This document shows, in pieces, positions 18,736-28,436 of a stretch of 64,000 bases of DNA. A program made the position numbers and the translations under genes. How positions within the stretch are numbered: position 1 is the stretch's first letter; each line of letters starts with the position of its first letter. The notes below the pieces were generated by a model. That model saw only the letters and a list, made by a program, of their open reading frames with translations, did no database searches and was not told the origin of the DNA. This stretch comes from Palleronia abyssalis (GTDB lineage: Bacteria > Pseudomonadota > Alphaproteobacteria > Rhodobacterales > Rhodobacteraceae), in assembly GCF_900302445.1 (NCBI RefSeq), contig NZ_ONZF01000008.1, forward strand, positions 122,131-186,130, given 5' to 3'.

Positions 18736-20216
18736 GCCCGCACCTCCAGCACCGAAGGCTCGTCACTGACAAGCCGGGCCAGCATGCCGCGCGCCGCCTC
18801 CAGGCGATAGCCTGCCGAAGCCCGCATGTCCGACATCGGATCGAAATCCTGCCCCAGCGCGGCCTGGGCCGGACCGATGCCCTCGGGCGTCAGCGGGCAC
18901 CCGATCAACGCGTCCTCTGTGGCGCGGGCGCGTTTCGGGATTCCGGCCATGCCCCCAAAGGCGATCCGGGCAGCAGTCACCACACCACCATCTGCTGTTA
19001 TGTTGAAGCAGCCGCACAGGGCCGAGATATCCTGGTCGAACCGTTTTGAAATCTTCTGGCAGATCAGCCGATCGGTTTGGCGCGGGATCGACACGGCATC
19101 GACGAATTCGCCGCGGTGGCGATCCTGTTTGCCGTAGTCGAGGAAGAAATCCTCGATGGAAAGCTCTCGAGTTGTGTCACCGCGGCGCAGGTGCAGCGTT
19201 GCCCCAAGGGCGATCAGGGCGGGGGGGCCGTCCCCGATGGGCGATCCATTGGCGATATTTCCGCCTATTGTCGCTGCATTGCGAATCTGGGTCGACCCGT
19301 AGCGGCGAATGAGTTCCGCGAAACTTGGATGGTAGGGCGCTATGGCGCGCCGTAGCGCCGCCAGCGTCACGCCGGCTCCAATGCTTATCGCCTGATCCGA
19401 TATCTCGATCCGTCGCATGTCCGCGACACCGTTGAGGAAAATGACGGTCCCCAGATCGCGCAAGCCCTTGGTGATCCATAATCCGACGTCCGTGGCACCG
19501 GCCACCAGTGTCGCGTCCGGGGTTGCGGCGTAAAGGCGCGCAAGCTCGTCGACTGACGTGGGGCGATGGGCGGCCGCCGTGCGGGAGGCATCCCCACGAT
19601 CGTCTGCCCCGGTGCCGGCAACCGGATCGGTGCCGCCCCAGTCGGCGGGGATCGTGGCGTAAGAAGGCGGGGACGCTGCCCCCGGACGCTGCGCGTCCCC
19701 CCCGGGGTATTTGGACAAGGATGAACGAAGGGGTTCGTCGCGCATATGGCGGGGGACCGCGCTGGCTTCGGCAGCTTTGGCGGCACGGACGATCGGGGCG
19801 TAGCCGGTGCACCGACACAGGTTGCCGGCCATTTGGTCATCGTGATCGGTGGCCCCGTTCAGATGTGCCGTGGCCATTGTCACGACAAAGCCGGGCGTAC
19901 AGAAACCGCATTGGCTGCCGTGATGATCGATCATCGCCTGCTGGACGGGATGGGGTGTCCCGTCGGGCGCTGCGATCCCCTCGACCGTTCGTATTGCGTG
20001 GCCGTCGAGTTGCCCCATGAAAAGGATACAGGCATTCATCGCCCGAGCGCCGTCTTCGCCGGTCATCATCACGGAACAGGCGCCGCAATCGCCTTCGTTG
20101 CAACCTTCCTTTGTGCCCGTCAGCCCGCGTTCGTCACGAAGCCAGTCGAGGAGGGTCGTGGTCGGTGCCACCACGGCTTCGACGACGTTTCCGTTCAGTC
20201 TGAACGTGACCTGCAT
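18732..20216 (-). CDS. xdhA: Xanthine dehydrogenase small (2Fe-2S/FAD) subunit
   Basis: 494 residues. The N-terminal half has the two Fe-S sites: CNEGDCGACSV with NAC, and CGFCTPG with LCRCTGY. The C-terminal half has the FAD motif AATIGGNIANGSPIGD. It passes electrons from the Mo site of XdhB to NAD. ATG 20216 is chosen because the ferredoxin-like fold starts there (MQVTFRLNGN). About 30 residues more than usual lie in the linker between the two halves; part of this (SLSKYPGGDAQRPGAASPPS) is encoded by a REP-like element in the opposite orientation to the xdhB copy. It is first in a six-gene purine catabolism and uptake operon. Confidence 0.92.
   Translation of the reverse strand: MQVTFRLNGNVVEAVVAPTTTLLDWLRDERGLTGTKEGCNEGDCGACSVMMTGEDGARAMNACILFMGQLDGHAIRTVEGIAAPDGTPHPVQQAMIDHHGSQCGFCTPGFVVTMATAHLNGATDHDDQMAGNLCRCTGYAPIVRAAKAAEASAVPRHMRDEPLRSSLSKYPGGDAQRPGAASPPSYATIPADWGGTDPVAGTGADDRGDASRTAAAHRPTSVDELARLYAATPDATLVAGATDVGLWITKGLRDLGTVIFLNGVADMRRIEISDQAISIGAGVTLAALRRAIAPYHPSFAELIRRYGSTQIRNAATIGGNIANGSPIGDGPPALIALGATLHLRRGDTTRELSIEDFFLDYGKQDRHRGEFVDAVSIPRQTDRLICQKISKRFDQDISALCGCFNITADGGVVTAARIAFGGMAGIPKRARATEDALIGCPLTPEGIGPAQAALGQDFDPMSDMRASAGYRLEAARGMLARLVSDEPSVLEVRA
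19669..19725 (+). repeat. REP-like element inserted in frame in xdhA
   Basis: A stem (GGGGACGC at 19669-19676 and GCGTCCCC at 19693-19700) is followed by the plus-strand core GGGGTATTTGGACAAGGATG (19704-19725). xdhA runs on the other strand, so the element is read in antisense and gives SLSKYPGG plus a Pro/Ala-rich stretch in the interdomain linker. Confidence 0.7.
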
Positions 20217-20416
20217 ATGCGTATCCGCCGCGTTACTCGCCCTGTCCAGAACCGTCACGGTCGATGCGGCGTAGAGCGCACGGTCCGTCTCGAAGAAAGC
20301 GGCTCCCGTTCCGGATTGCAAGATGCGGGAATGCGCATTGCCATCGCGCGTCAACCAAATCTTAAGAGATTCCGGTGCACGAAGAGGTAATGTCATTTTT
20401 CTCCGGAGCTTCGATC

Positions 20417-20761
20417 ATGTCCGTTACGTCCCGCATCTTCGCGATCCCCGCCGCCCTCGTCATTGCCATCGCCGCAGCCGGTGCCGCGCAGTCCCAAGTT
20501 GTCCCTCCAGCCGGTGTGGCCGTTTCGGGCGGTGGAGGGGCCGGTGGGGCCGGTGGGGCAGGCGTTGCCGGCGCCGCCGGAGCGGGTGCCGGCGCGGGTG
20601 CCAGTGCCGCCGCGAGCGCGGCTGCCTTCGGTGGTCTCGGGGTGGGCGCTGTCGCAGCTGGCGTCGCGGCAGCAGCCGCGGTCGCGGCCGCGGTCGCAGC
20701 CGCGACGTCGGAAAAAGCTGTAGGTACAGTCTCGACGTCGGGTACGAACGGAACCAACTGA
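20417..20761 (+). CDS. Small exported Gly/Ala-rich protein
   Basis: About 114 residues: a signal peptide (MSVTSRIFAIPAALVIAIAA and ending AQSQ), then a Gly-Ala repeat region and a hydrophobic Ala/Val stretch near residues 70-95, with a polar tail ending GTNGTN. The low-complexity composition recalls YjbE-like small secreted proteins linked to exopolysaccharide, but that is only resemblance. ATG 20417 has GGAG upstream; a more upstream ATG at 20390 is possible. It is divergent from xdhA. Confidence 0.6.
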   Translation: MSVTSRIFAIPAALVIAIAAAGAAQSQVVPPAGVAVSGGGGAGGAGGAGVAGAAGAGAGAGASAAASAAAFGGLGVGAVAAGVAAAAAVAAAVAAATSEKAVGTVSTSGTNGTN

Positions 20762-20813
20762 TCCAGGCCTTGCGCCATCGGCGGACTGATCAAGGGAGCC
20801 GCGCTAGGCCCGG

Positions 20814-20993
20814 TCAGTCCGCTTTCCCATCACCTTGCACGGCTTCTCCGGCCTCTTCGATCGCGCCGCCGACGTTTTCGCGCGCGTCTTCGATCGCTGC
20901 TTCCCCCTCGGGCGAGAGATCGAGAAAACCTGTCGCGATCAGGATCGCGACGATGACGGTGACGGCGAGAATCAAGAGGACGAGCGTTCGCAT
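20814..20993 (-). CDS. 59-residue single-pass membrane protein
   Basis: A short frame that reads MRTLVLLILAVTVIVAILIA as a membrane anchor, followed by an acidic, Ala/Glu-rich helix (SPEGEAAIEDARENVGGAIE and onward) and a stop at 20814. GGAAG lies upstream of the ATG. The composition fits a small inner-membrane protein with a helical cytosolic or periplasmic tail. The function is unknown. It lies between the Gly/Ala-rich gene and dnaE, convergent with the former. Confidence 0.55.
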   Translation of the reverse strand: MRTLVLLILAVTVIVAILIATGFLDLSPEGEAAIEDARENVGGAIEEAGEAVQGDGKAD

Positions 20994-21115
20994 CTGGGCT
21001 TCCGGGTTTGCGGCATTCCCGCCGGAACGTAGCGCGGCAACTGTGCGGTGCGATATCTGTAGCTAGCGCGTCGCCGGGGCTTTCGATTGCCGCCGCACCG
21101 ACATACCGTGCCGCC

Positions 21116-24100
21116 ATGTCAGATCCCCGATTCATCCACCTGCGCACCCATTCCGAGTACTCGCTTCTCGAAGGGGCGGTTCGCCTGAAGAAACTGCCCG
21201 GTCTCGTCCGGGATATGGGTATGCCCGCCATAGCGGTGACCGATACCGACAACATGTTTTGCGCGCTGGAGTTTTCCGTGGGCGCGATGGGCGCTGGAAT
21301 ACAGCCCATCATAGGTTGCCAGGTTTCGGTCGGTTACGATGCGGAAGTGCAGCGTGGGCAGGTGCCGGTGCCGGCCCCCGTTGTCCTGCTGGCGCAAAGC
21401 GAGGCCGGTTATGAAAATCTGATGAAGCTGAACACGATTCTCTATATGGAGGGGGATCGGAACTGGCCGCAGGTCTCGCTCGACGATCTGGCGCGTCATG
21501 GCGATGGCCTGATCTGCCTTTCGGGCGGGCCGGACGGTCCTGTGGGGCGCTCTTTGCGGGCAGGTCATCGCGATCGGGCAGAGGCTCTCATGACGCGTTT
21601 GGCGGCGATCTATCCCGACCGTCTTTACGTTGAATTGCAACGCCATCCGGGTGAAGGTGGGGCCTTGCCAGAGGCCGAGCGCTTGACCGAACGCGGCCAC
21701 GTCGAGATGGCATATGCTATGGGTCTGCCGTTGGTCGCGACGAACGACGTGTATTTCCCGAAGCCGGACATGTACGAGGCCCACGATGCGCTGATCTGCA
21801 TCGCGGATGGTGCGTATGTCGACCAGAACGAAGCACGGCGCCGTCTGACCCCGCAGCATTACCTGAAAACGCCGTCGGAGATGTGCGCCCTTTTCGCGGA
21901 TCTGCCGGAAGCGACCGAGAATACGGTCGAGATCGCGCGCAGATGTTCGTTCGCCGCCTATCGCCGCGACCCGATCCTGCCGCGCTTTGCCGATGACGAG
22001 GTCGAGGAACTGCGCCGTCAGGCCAAGGAAGGACTAGAGGCGCGGCTGGCCGTCATTCCCCACGCCACGAGCGTCGAGACGTACAAGGAGCGCTTGGACT
22101 TCGAACTCGGCATCATCGAGGGCATGGGCTTTCCCGGTTATTTCCTGATCGTCGCCGACTTCATCAAATGGGCCAAGGAGAACGATATCCCCGTCGGTCC
22201 CGGACGGGGATCGGGCGCGGGATCGCTGGTCGCCTACGCGTTGACGATTACCGATTTGGATCCATTGCGTTACAGCTTGCTCTTCGAGCGGTTTCTCAAC
22301 CCAGAACGGGTGTCGATGCCCGACTTCGATATCGACTTCTGCATGGACCGGCGTGAAGAGGTCATCCGCTACGTCCAAGAAAAATATGGCCGCGACAAGG
22401 TTGGCCAGATCATCACCTTCGGCGCGCTTCTGTCCAAGGCCGCGGTGCGCGACGTCGGGCGGGTGTTGCAGATGCCCTATGGCCAGGTGGACCGCCTGTC
22501 CAAAATGATCCCGGTCGAAGGCGTCAAACCCGTCAGCATCGAACAGGCCCTGCGGGACGAGCCTCGCCTGCGCGAGGAGGCGCGCAACGAAGAGGTCGTG
22601 GACCGGCTACTGAAATACGGTCAACAGGTCGAGGGGCTGCTGCGAAATGCCTCGACCCACGCGGCCGGGGTCGTGATCGGGGACCGGCCGCTGGACGCGC
22701 TGGTCCCGCTCTACCGCGATCCGAAATCCGACATGCCCGCCACCCAGTTCAACATGAAATGGGTCGAACAGGCGGGGCTGGTGAAGTTCGACTTCCTCGG
22801 CCTCAAGACGCTGACGGTGATCCAGAACGCGGTGGATCTGATCAACCAGACCCGCCCCATCCATATCGGCCCGAACGGAGAGGAGCTCTATATCCCCGCG
22901 CCGGGGGCCGAGAACCAGATGAACCTGATTCCGCTCGACGATGCGAAGTCCTACGAGCTCTATGCCAAGGCCAAGACGGTCGCGGTGTTCCAGGTGGAAT
23001 CGACGGGCATGATGGATGCGCTCAGGCGCATGAAGCCCACCTGCATCGAGGATATCGTGGCGCTGGTGGCGCTTTATCGCCCGGGCCCGATGGAGAACAT
23101 CCCGGTCTATTGCGAGGTCAAGAACGGCCAGCGAGAGATCGCGTCGATCCACCCGCTGATCGACGACATCCTGGAGGAAACGCAAGGAATCATCGTCTAC
23201 CAGGAACAGGTGATGCAGATCGCCCAGGTGATGGCGGGTTACTCCCTTGGCGGGGCCGACCTGCTGCGTCGCGCCATGGGCAAGAAGATCAAGGAGGCGA
23301 TGGACGCCGAACGGCCCAAGTTCACCAAGGGCGCGATGGAGAACGGCGTCCCGGAAGAAAAGGCCAAGGAGGTTTTCGACCTTCTGGAGAAATTCGCCAA
23401 TTACGGCTTCAACAAGTCCCACGCCGCGGCCTATGCGGTCGTCAGCTACCAGACGGCTTGGCTGAAGGCGAACCACCCGGTCGAGTTCATGGCCGGCGTG
23501 ATGAACTGCGATATCCACCTGACCGAGAAGCTGGCGATCTATCTCGAAGAGGCGCGGCGGGGTCTGAAGATCGGGATCGTGCCGCCTTGCGTCAACCGTT
23601 CACTCGAGACGTTCAGCGTGAAGGACGGGCAGATCGTCTATGCGCTGGGTGCGCTGAAGGGCGTCGGCCTCGACGTGATGCGGCTGGTGGTCGAGGGGCG
23701 GGGCGACACGCCGTTCGTGAACCTCTATGATATGGCTCGCCGGGTGGACCTCAAACGCGTGGGCAAGCGCGCGATGGAGATGCTGGCGCGCGCCGGGGCG
23801 TTCGACCAACTCGACGCGAACCGGCGGCGGGTGTTCGACAGTCTCGATCCGTTGGTTGCCTATTCCGCTGCGGTGCATGAACAGAAGTCGTCGAACCAGG
23901 TGTCCTTGTTCGGCGAAGCGGGCGATGATCTGCCTGAGCCGCGCCTGTCGCCCGTGGATGACTGGCTGCCGACCGAACGGCTGGCGCAGGAACACGTCGC
24001 GATCGGCTTCTACCTGTCGGGACATCCGCTGGACGACTACATGGCCCCGCTGAAGCGCAAGGGGGTGCTGACCTACGAGGAGGTGCACGCCAAGGCGATG

Positions 24101-24613
24101 AACGGCCCGATGGTCGCCAAGATGGCCGGGGTGGTCGCCAGCCGGCAGGAACGGAAATCCGCGCGTGGCAACCGGTTCGCGTTCGTCGGCCTGTCCGACC
24201 CCACGGGTCTTTACGAGGTGACGATCTTCTCGGACACGCTGGAAGCCTCGCGCGAACATCTCGAACCGGGAACGAACGTGGTGGTCCAGGTCGAGGCGAC
24301 CATGGAGTCAGAACAGTTGAAGCTGCTGGGCCGGTCGGTCGCGCCAATAGACAGCGCCGTGGCCGATGCGGGGGGATCGGGACTGATGGTGTATCTAGAG
24401 GCGTCAGACGCGGTGGGCATGGTGGCCTCGGTCTTGGCCCGCGCGCGCGAAGACCGGAAAATCCGCGCCCGCGGGCCGGTGACCCTGTGCCTGATGGACC
24501 GGGGTCTGCCCGGAGAAGTCGAGGTTAGCCTTGGCGACGACTTCCCCGTCACCCCCCAGATCAAGGGCGCGCTGAAATCCCTCGGCGGCGTGATGACGGT
24601 CGAGGACGTCTGA
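21116..24613 (+). CDS. dnaE: DNA polymerase III subunit alpha
   Basis: 1165 residues, the normal length of replicative DnaE. The N-terminal PHP domain begins FIHLRTHSEYSLLEG. The polymerase core has GPGRGSGAGSLVAY and the catalytic acidic cluster PDFDIDFC near residues 400-405. Late motifs include KKIKEAMDAERPKF and YGFNKSHAAAYA, then an OB-fold region (VASRQERKSARGNRFAFVGL). It is the chain-elongating polymerase of the replisome. ATG 21116 is used because the PHP domain starts at once. It appears to be transcribed alone. Confidence 0.97.
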   Translation: MSDPRFIHLRTHSEYSLLEGAVRLKKLPGLVRDMGMPAIAVTDTDNMFCALEFSVGAMGAGIQPIIGCQVSVGYDAEVQRGQVPVPAPVVLLAQSEAGYENLMKLNTILYMEGDRNWPQVSLDDLARHGDGLICLSGGPDGPVGRSLRAGHRDRAEALMTRLAAIYPDRLYVELQRHPGEGGALPEAERLTERGHVEMAYAMGLPLVATNDVYFPKPDMYEAHDALICIADGAYVDQNEARRRLTPQHYLKTPSEMCALFADLPEATENTVEIARRCSFAAYRRDPILPRFADDEVEELRRQAKEGLEARLAVIPHATSVETYKERLDFELGIIEGMGFPGYFLIVADFIKWAKENDIPVGPGRGSGAGSLVAYALTITDLDPLRYSLLFERFLNPERVSMPDFDIDFCMDRREEVIRYVQEKYGRDKVGQIITFGALLSKAAVRDVGRVLQMPYGQVDRLSKMIPVEGVKPVSIEQALRDEPRLREEARNEEVVDRLLKYGQQVEGLLRNASTHAAGVVIGDRPLDALVPLYRDPKSDMPATQFNMKWVEQAGLVKFDFLGLKTLTVIQNAVDLINQTRPIHIGPNGEELYIPAPGAENQMNLIPLDDAKSYELYAKAKTVAVFQVESTGMMDALRRMKPTCIEDIVALVALYRPGPMENIPVYCEVKNGQREIASIHPLIDDILEETQGIIVYQEQVMQIAQVMAGYSLGGADLLRRAMGKKIKEAMDAERPKFTKGAMENGVPEEKAKEVFDLLEKFANYGFNKSHAAAYAVVSYQTAWLKANHPVEFMAGVMNCDIHLTEKLAIYLEEARRGLKIGIVPPCVNRSLETFSVKDGQIVYALGALKGVGLDVMRLVVEGRGDTPFVNLYDMARRVDLKRVGKRAMEMLARAGAFDQLDANRRRVFDSLDPLVAYSAAVHEQKSSNQVSLFGEAGDDLPEPRLSPVDDWLPTERLAQEHVAIGFYLSGHPLDDYMAPLKRKGVLTYEEVHAKAMNGPMVAKMAGVVASRQERKSARGNRFAFVGLSDPTGLYEVTIFSDTLEASREHLEPGTNVVVQVEATMESEQLKLLGRSVAPIDSAVADAGGSGLMVYLEASDAVGMVASVLARAREDRKIRARGPVTLCLMDRGLPGEVEVSLGDDFPVTPQIKGALKSLGGVMTVEDV

Positions 24614-24885
24614 CCCGTCACCGCCAGCGTGCGCTGCCCCAACCCGGTCTTAACCGGTCCGCCGCTAGACACGCCTGGCGCGCAAGGAAGACAGCGAAAT
24701 CGGGAAGGGGCCGTCCGGCCTGGCAATCGGGCGGACCTGACCACAGGTTTCACCGGTGAGATCGACGGCCGGGGGTGACGCCCCGTTCTCCAATCGCATC
24801 CACGCGGGCCCGCGGCTTTCCTTTCACATCCCCAGACACACCCCCCACCCGGCGCCGCAACGGCGACCGGGCCGAACGCGCATCC

Positions 24886-24959
24886 GTCTCACCCTTGGCG
24901 AAATACCCCGTGGGGGAGGCCGGGCCTGCCCGGCCGGGGGCGCGAAGCCCCCTCTGACG
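24886..24959 (-). repeat. REP-like element, intergenic copy between dnaE and slyX
   Basis: The core on the minus strand reads GGGGTATTTCGCCAAGGGTG and lies beside a perfect stem (GGCCGGGC at 24918-24925 and GCCCGGCC at 24928-24935) and a GGGGGCGCGAAGCCCCC palindrome. It is the same element family as at 13459, 17505 and 19669. The rest of the 350-bp gap 24614-24963 shows no gene that I trust. Confidence 0.65.
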
Positions 24960-24963
24960 CCTG

Positions 24964-25149
24964 TCACCAATGCGGCGGCCGCTCGTCCCCCAGGAATACC
25001 GACCCCTCGCCATCGGATCGCGCCCGCTCCATCAAGAACGCGACCTGCCGTTCCAGCGTGTCGATCCGCTTGGCCTGATCCGAGACCACCTCGGACAGGT
25101 CGTCATTGGCCCGGATCAGGTGGGCGATGCGTTCTTCCAGCTGTTCCAT
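24964..25149 (-). CDS. slyX: SlyX family protein
   Basis: A 61-residue coiled-coil protein reading MEQLEERIAHLIRANDDLSE, then SDQAKRIDTLERQVAFLMER, with a C-terminal PPHW, which is the conserved end of SlyX. The role is unknown in the family. GGAGG five bases before ATG 25149 fixes the start and rejects the longer frame. It is divergent from hisS with about 67 bp between start codons. Confidence 0.85.
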   Translation of the reverse strand: MEQLEERIAHLIRANDDLSEVVSDQAKRIDTLERQVAFLMERARSDGEGSVFLGDERPPHW

Positions 25150-25216
25150 ATTCGCCTCCATCTTGCGTGTGGGGTGTGGTTGACCTAGACGATCCGCGCA
25201 TCCAAGGGGGGCCGTC

Positions 25217-26686
25217 ATGGCGAAGACCAAGAAACAGCCGCGCCCGAAGGCCGTCACGCCAAAGGGCTTCCGCGATTACTTCGGGCCCGAGGTCACGCGG
25301 CGTCAGACGATGCTGGCCCAGATCGCGCGCATCTACGACCTGTACGGGTTCGACGCGCTCGAAACCAGCGCAGTCGAAACGGTCGAGGCGCTGGGCAAGT
25401 TCCTGCCCGACGTGGACCGCCCGAACGAGGGCGTCTTCGCCTGGGAAGAGGACGGCGACTGGCTGGCCCTGCGCTATGACATGACGGCCCCGCTGGCCCG
25501 CGTCGCGGCGCAGTATCGCAACGACCTGCCCAGCCCCTATCGCCGCTATACCATGGGCCCCGTCTGGCGGAACGAGAAACCGGGGCCGGGGCGGTTCCGC
25601 CAATTTTATCAATGCGATGCGGACACTGTGGGCAGCGCCTCGATGGCCGCGGATGCCGAGATCTGCGCGATGCTGGCCGACGTGCTCGAGGCCGTGGGGA
25701 TCGCACGCGGCGACTACATCGTGCGGGTGAACAACCGCAAGGTCCTGAACGGCGTGATGGAGGTCGCGGGCCTTGGCGGCGACGACAAGGAGGCCGAGCG
25801 CGGCATCGTCCTGCGCGCCATCGACAAGCTGGACCGTCTGGGCGAGCACGGCGTCCGTGCGCTTCTGGGCGAGGGGCGCCGCGACGAGAGTGGCGATTTC
25901 ACCAAGGGCGCGGGGCTGGACCCGGCGGCCGCCGACGTGGTGCTGGGCTTCCTCAGCGCTAAACGGGAAAGTGACACCAAGACTCTTGAACGCTTGAAGG
26001 AGTTAATCGGCGACTCGGAGGTAGGTCTCGAAGGAATCTCGGAACTCTGGGAAATCTGCGATCTGTGCTATGAGCAGGGATATGGAGATGACCGCATCGT
26101 CATCGACCCCTCGGTCGTCCGGGGCCTCGGCTATTACACCGGCCCGGTCTACGAGGCCGAGCTGACCTTCGAGATCATGGACGAGAAGGGCCGCCCGCGG
26201 CAATTCGGCTCGGTCGCCGGGGGCGGGCGCTATGACGATCTGGTCAAACGGTTCACGGGGCAGGAGGTGCCGGCGACCGGAGTCTCGATCGGGGTCGACC
26301 GGCTGCTGGCCGCGCTGACCGCGCAGGGCCGGTTCGAAGGGGCTGCCGAAGGGCCGGTGATCGTGACGGTCATGGATCGCGCCCGGATGGCAGAGTATCA
26401 GGCTATGGTCAGCGACCTGCGGCGGGCCGGGATCCGCGCCGAGCTTTACCTTGGGAACCCGAAGAACTTCGGCAACCAGATGAAATACGCCGACAAACGC
26501 AATGCCCCCTTCGCGATTATCCAGGGCGAGGACGAGGCCGCACGGGATGTCGTGCAGATCAAGGATCTGAAGCTGGGGGCGAAGCTGGCCGATGACCTCA
26601 GCCACGAGGAATGGCGGGACCAACCGGCGCAGTTCGAATGCCCGCGTGCGGACCTGGTGACAGAGATCCGGAAGCGACTGGGATGA
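25217..26686 (+). CDS. hisS: Histidyl-tRNA synthetase
   Basis: 489 residues. A class II aminoacyl-tRNA synthetase that charges tRNA-His. Motif 2 appears as [11 protein letters not shown] followed by [23 protein letters not shown]; the histidine-specific loop is [12 protein letters not shown]; motif 3 lies in the [13 protein letters not shown] region. The C-terminal anticodon-binding domain follows. A GGGGGG tract lies upstream of ATG 25217. Its stop overlaps the hisZ start (ATGA), so tRNA charging is co-expressed with the first step of histidine synthesis. Confidence 0.96.
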   Translation: MAKTKKQPRPKAVTPKGFRDYFGPEVTRRQTMLAQIARIYDLYGFDALETSAVETVEALGKFLPDVDRPNEGVFAWEEDGDWLALRYDMTAPLARVAAQYRNDLPSPYRRYTMGPVWRNEKPGPGRFRQFYQCDADTVGSASMAADAEICAMLADVLEAVGIARGDYIVRVNNRKVLNGVMEVAGLGGDDKEAERGIVLRAIDKLDRLGEHGVRALLGEGRRDESGDFTKGAGLDPAAADVVLGFLSAKRESDTKTLERLKELIGDSEVGLEGISELWEICDLCYEQGYGDDRIVIDPSVVRGLGYYTGPVYEAELTFEIMDEKGRPRQFGSVAGGGRYDDLVKRFTGQEVPATGVSIGVDRLLAALTAQGRFEGAAEGPVIVTVMDRARMAEYQAMVSDLRRAGIRAELYLGNPKNFGNQMKYADKRNAPFAIIQGEDEAARDVVQIKDLKLGAKLADDLSHEEWRDQPAQFECPRADLVTEIRKRLG

Positions 26687-27756
26687 CCAAGGCAACCGAA
26701 CGGGCCGAGGCCGCGCGCTACCTCGGGGCATTCGTCGACGCCGGGGCGCAACCGGTCGAAACCGCGATCCTGCAACCGGCCGAGACTCTGCTGGACCTCT
26801 ACGGTGAGGATATCCGCGCCCGCGCCTTCACCACCCACGGCCCCGGGGGCGAGGCGATGCTGCGGCCTGACTTCACCGTCCCCGTCGTCCAGATGCACAT
26901 GCGGGAAGGTGGTGACCCCGCGAGGTACGCGTATGCCGGCGAGGTTTTCCGCCGTCAGGCCCTGAGGGCCGACCGTCCGGCCGAATACCTTCAGGTCGGG
27001 TTCGAACTGTTCGGCGGTGATCCCGCCGTGGCGGATGCCGAGTGTTTCGCGCTGTTCCACGGGGTCTTGTCCCCTTTGGCTCCGCGCATCCAGACGGGCG
27101 ACATCGGTATCCTGACCGCTGCTGTCCGGGGACTGACGACGAGCGAGACGCGCAAGGCGGCGCTTCTGCGCCATGTCTGGCGTCCGCGCCGATTCCGCAC
27201 GTTGTTGGAGCGCTTTGCCGGCCGGGTCGCGGTGCCTCCGCAGCGAAGCGCGCTTCTTATCGCGGCGGATCCGCTTGCCGGTGCGGGCCCCGAGATCGGG
27301 TTGCGCGACCGTGCCGACGTCATGGCACGGATCGAGGCCCTGCGCGCCGATGCGGCCGAGCCGCCCATCCCAGCGACCGAGGTAGGGCTGATCGACGACA
27401 TTCTGGATTTGAAGGAAAGCTCGGACGCGGCCTTGCAACGGCTTCGTGACATGGCCGTAGACATGCCCGCGATCGAAGCGGCAGTTGCCGGTCTTGGTCG
27501 ACGGCTGGAGGCGCTGGACGCGGCCGGGATCGCGCCCGAGACCCTGCCGTTCGAGGGAAGCCACGGACGGTCGACCATGGAATATTACGACGGGTTCGTG
27601 TTCTCGTTCTCGGCCCGGCAGCGCCCGGACCTGCCGCCCCTGTCGACCGGTGGGCGCTATGACGCGCTGACCCGCGTGCTGGGGCAGGGCAGGGCGACCC
27701 CCGCGGTCGGCGGTGTGATCCGCCCCGCCCTGACGCTGGAGGCGGCGCAATGCTGA
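26683..27756 (+). CDS. hisZ: ATP phosphoribosyltransferase regulatory subunit
   Basis: 357 residues, a HisRS-like paralogue without the full synthetase motifs. It shows [13 protein letters not shown] (motif 2 like) and [14 protein letters not shown] (motif 3 like). In HisZ-type organisms it forms a hetero-octamer with the short HisG and carries the histidine feedback site. Its ATG at 26683 overlaps the hisS stop, and its stop overlaps hisG by seven bases, so all three should be translated in a coupled way. Confidence 0.92.
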   Translation: MTKATERAEAARYLGAFVDAGAQPVETAILQPAETLLDLYGEDIRARAFTTHGPGGEAMLRPDFTVPVVQMHMREGGDPARYAYAGEVFRRQALRADRPAEYLQVGFELFGGDPAVADAECFALFHGVLSPLAPRIQTGDIGILTAAVRGLTTSETRKAALLRHVWRPRRFRTLLERFAGRVAVPPQRSALLIAADPLAGAGPEIGLRDRADVMARIEALRADAAEPPIPATEVGLIDDILDLKESSDAALQRLRDMAVDMPAIEAAVAGLGRRLEALDAAGIAPETLPFEGSHGRSTMEYYDGFVFSFSARQRPDLPPLSTGGRYDALTRVLGQGRATPAVGGVIRPALTLEAAQC

Positions 27757-28436
27757 AGCTGGGGGTGCCCTCGAAGGGGCGGCTGATGGAGAAGACGTTC
27801 GACTGGTTCGGGGCGCGTGGCCTGACGATGGTCAAGGACGGCGGCGAGCGGGAATACAGTGGCACGGTCGACGGGTTCGACGGGCTTCAGCTCGTCCTGC
27901 TGAGCGCGGGCGAAATCCCGCGGGAACTGGCGGCAGGGCGGATCCACCTGGGCGTCACCGGATCGGACCTGGTGCGCGACAAGCTGGCCCATTGGGACGA
28001 CCAGGTCGAGGAACTGGCCGAGATGGGGTTCGGCCACGCGGATCTGGTGATCGCCGTGCCGTCCTTCTGGGTCGATGTCGACACGCTGGACGACCTGGAC
28101 GCCGCCGCGTCGGCGTTTCGCCGCCGGCACGGGTTTCGCCTGCGGATCGCGACGAAATATCACCAGCTGGTTCGCGAGTTCCTGACATGGAACGGGGTGG
28201 CCGATTACCAGCTGGTCGATAGCCAGGGCGCGACGGAGGGGACCGTCCGCCACGAGACAGCCGAAGCCATTGCGGATATTACCTCGACCGGAGAGACTTT
28301 GCGGGCGAACCACCTGAAAATCCTGTCTGACGGAACCATCCATGGCAGCCAGGCGACGCTGTTCCGGGCCCGGAATGCGGAGTGGACAGACGAGGATCGC
28401 GAGTTGCTGGCCCGCTTGATCCGCAAGATCGACTGA
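27750..28436 (+). CDS. hisG: ATP phosphoribosyltransferase, short form
   Basis: 228 residues, the short HisG that needs HisZ. It opens [15 protein letters not shown], and the PRPP-binding loop lies near residues 150-170 (SQGATEGTVRHE region). It catalyses the first, committed step of histidine synthesis, ATP + PRPP to phosphoribosyl-ATP. It lacks the C-terminal regulatory domain of long HisG, in agreement with the hisZ next door. The stop abuts the stop of the convergent DUF1489 gene (palindromic TGATCA). Confidence 0.95.
   Translation: MLKLGVPSKGRLMEKTFDWFGARGLTMVKDGGEREYSGTVDGFDGLQLVLLSAGEIPRELAAGRIHLGVTGSDLVRDKLAHWDDQVEELAEMGFGHADLVIAVPSFWVDVDTLDDLDAAASAFRRRHGFRLRIATKYHQLVREFLTWNGVADYQLVDSQGATEGTVRHETAEAIADITSTGETLRANHLKILSDGTIHGSQATLFRARNAEWTDEDRELLARLIRKID

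Noticed and set aside
16189..18810. An 873-residue plus-strand open frame antisense to xdhB
   Set aside because: Same reason; the minus strand carries all XdhB motifs and an ATGA link to xdhA.
24750..25013. Open frame on the minus strand spanning the REP-like element near slyX
   Set aside because: It overlaps the end of slyX, lacks a domain, and its coding look comes from the repeat (PTGYFAKGE).
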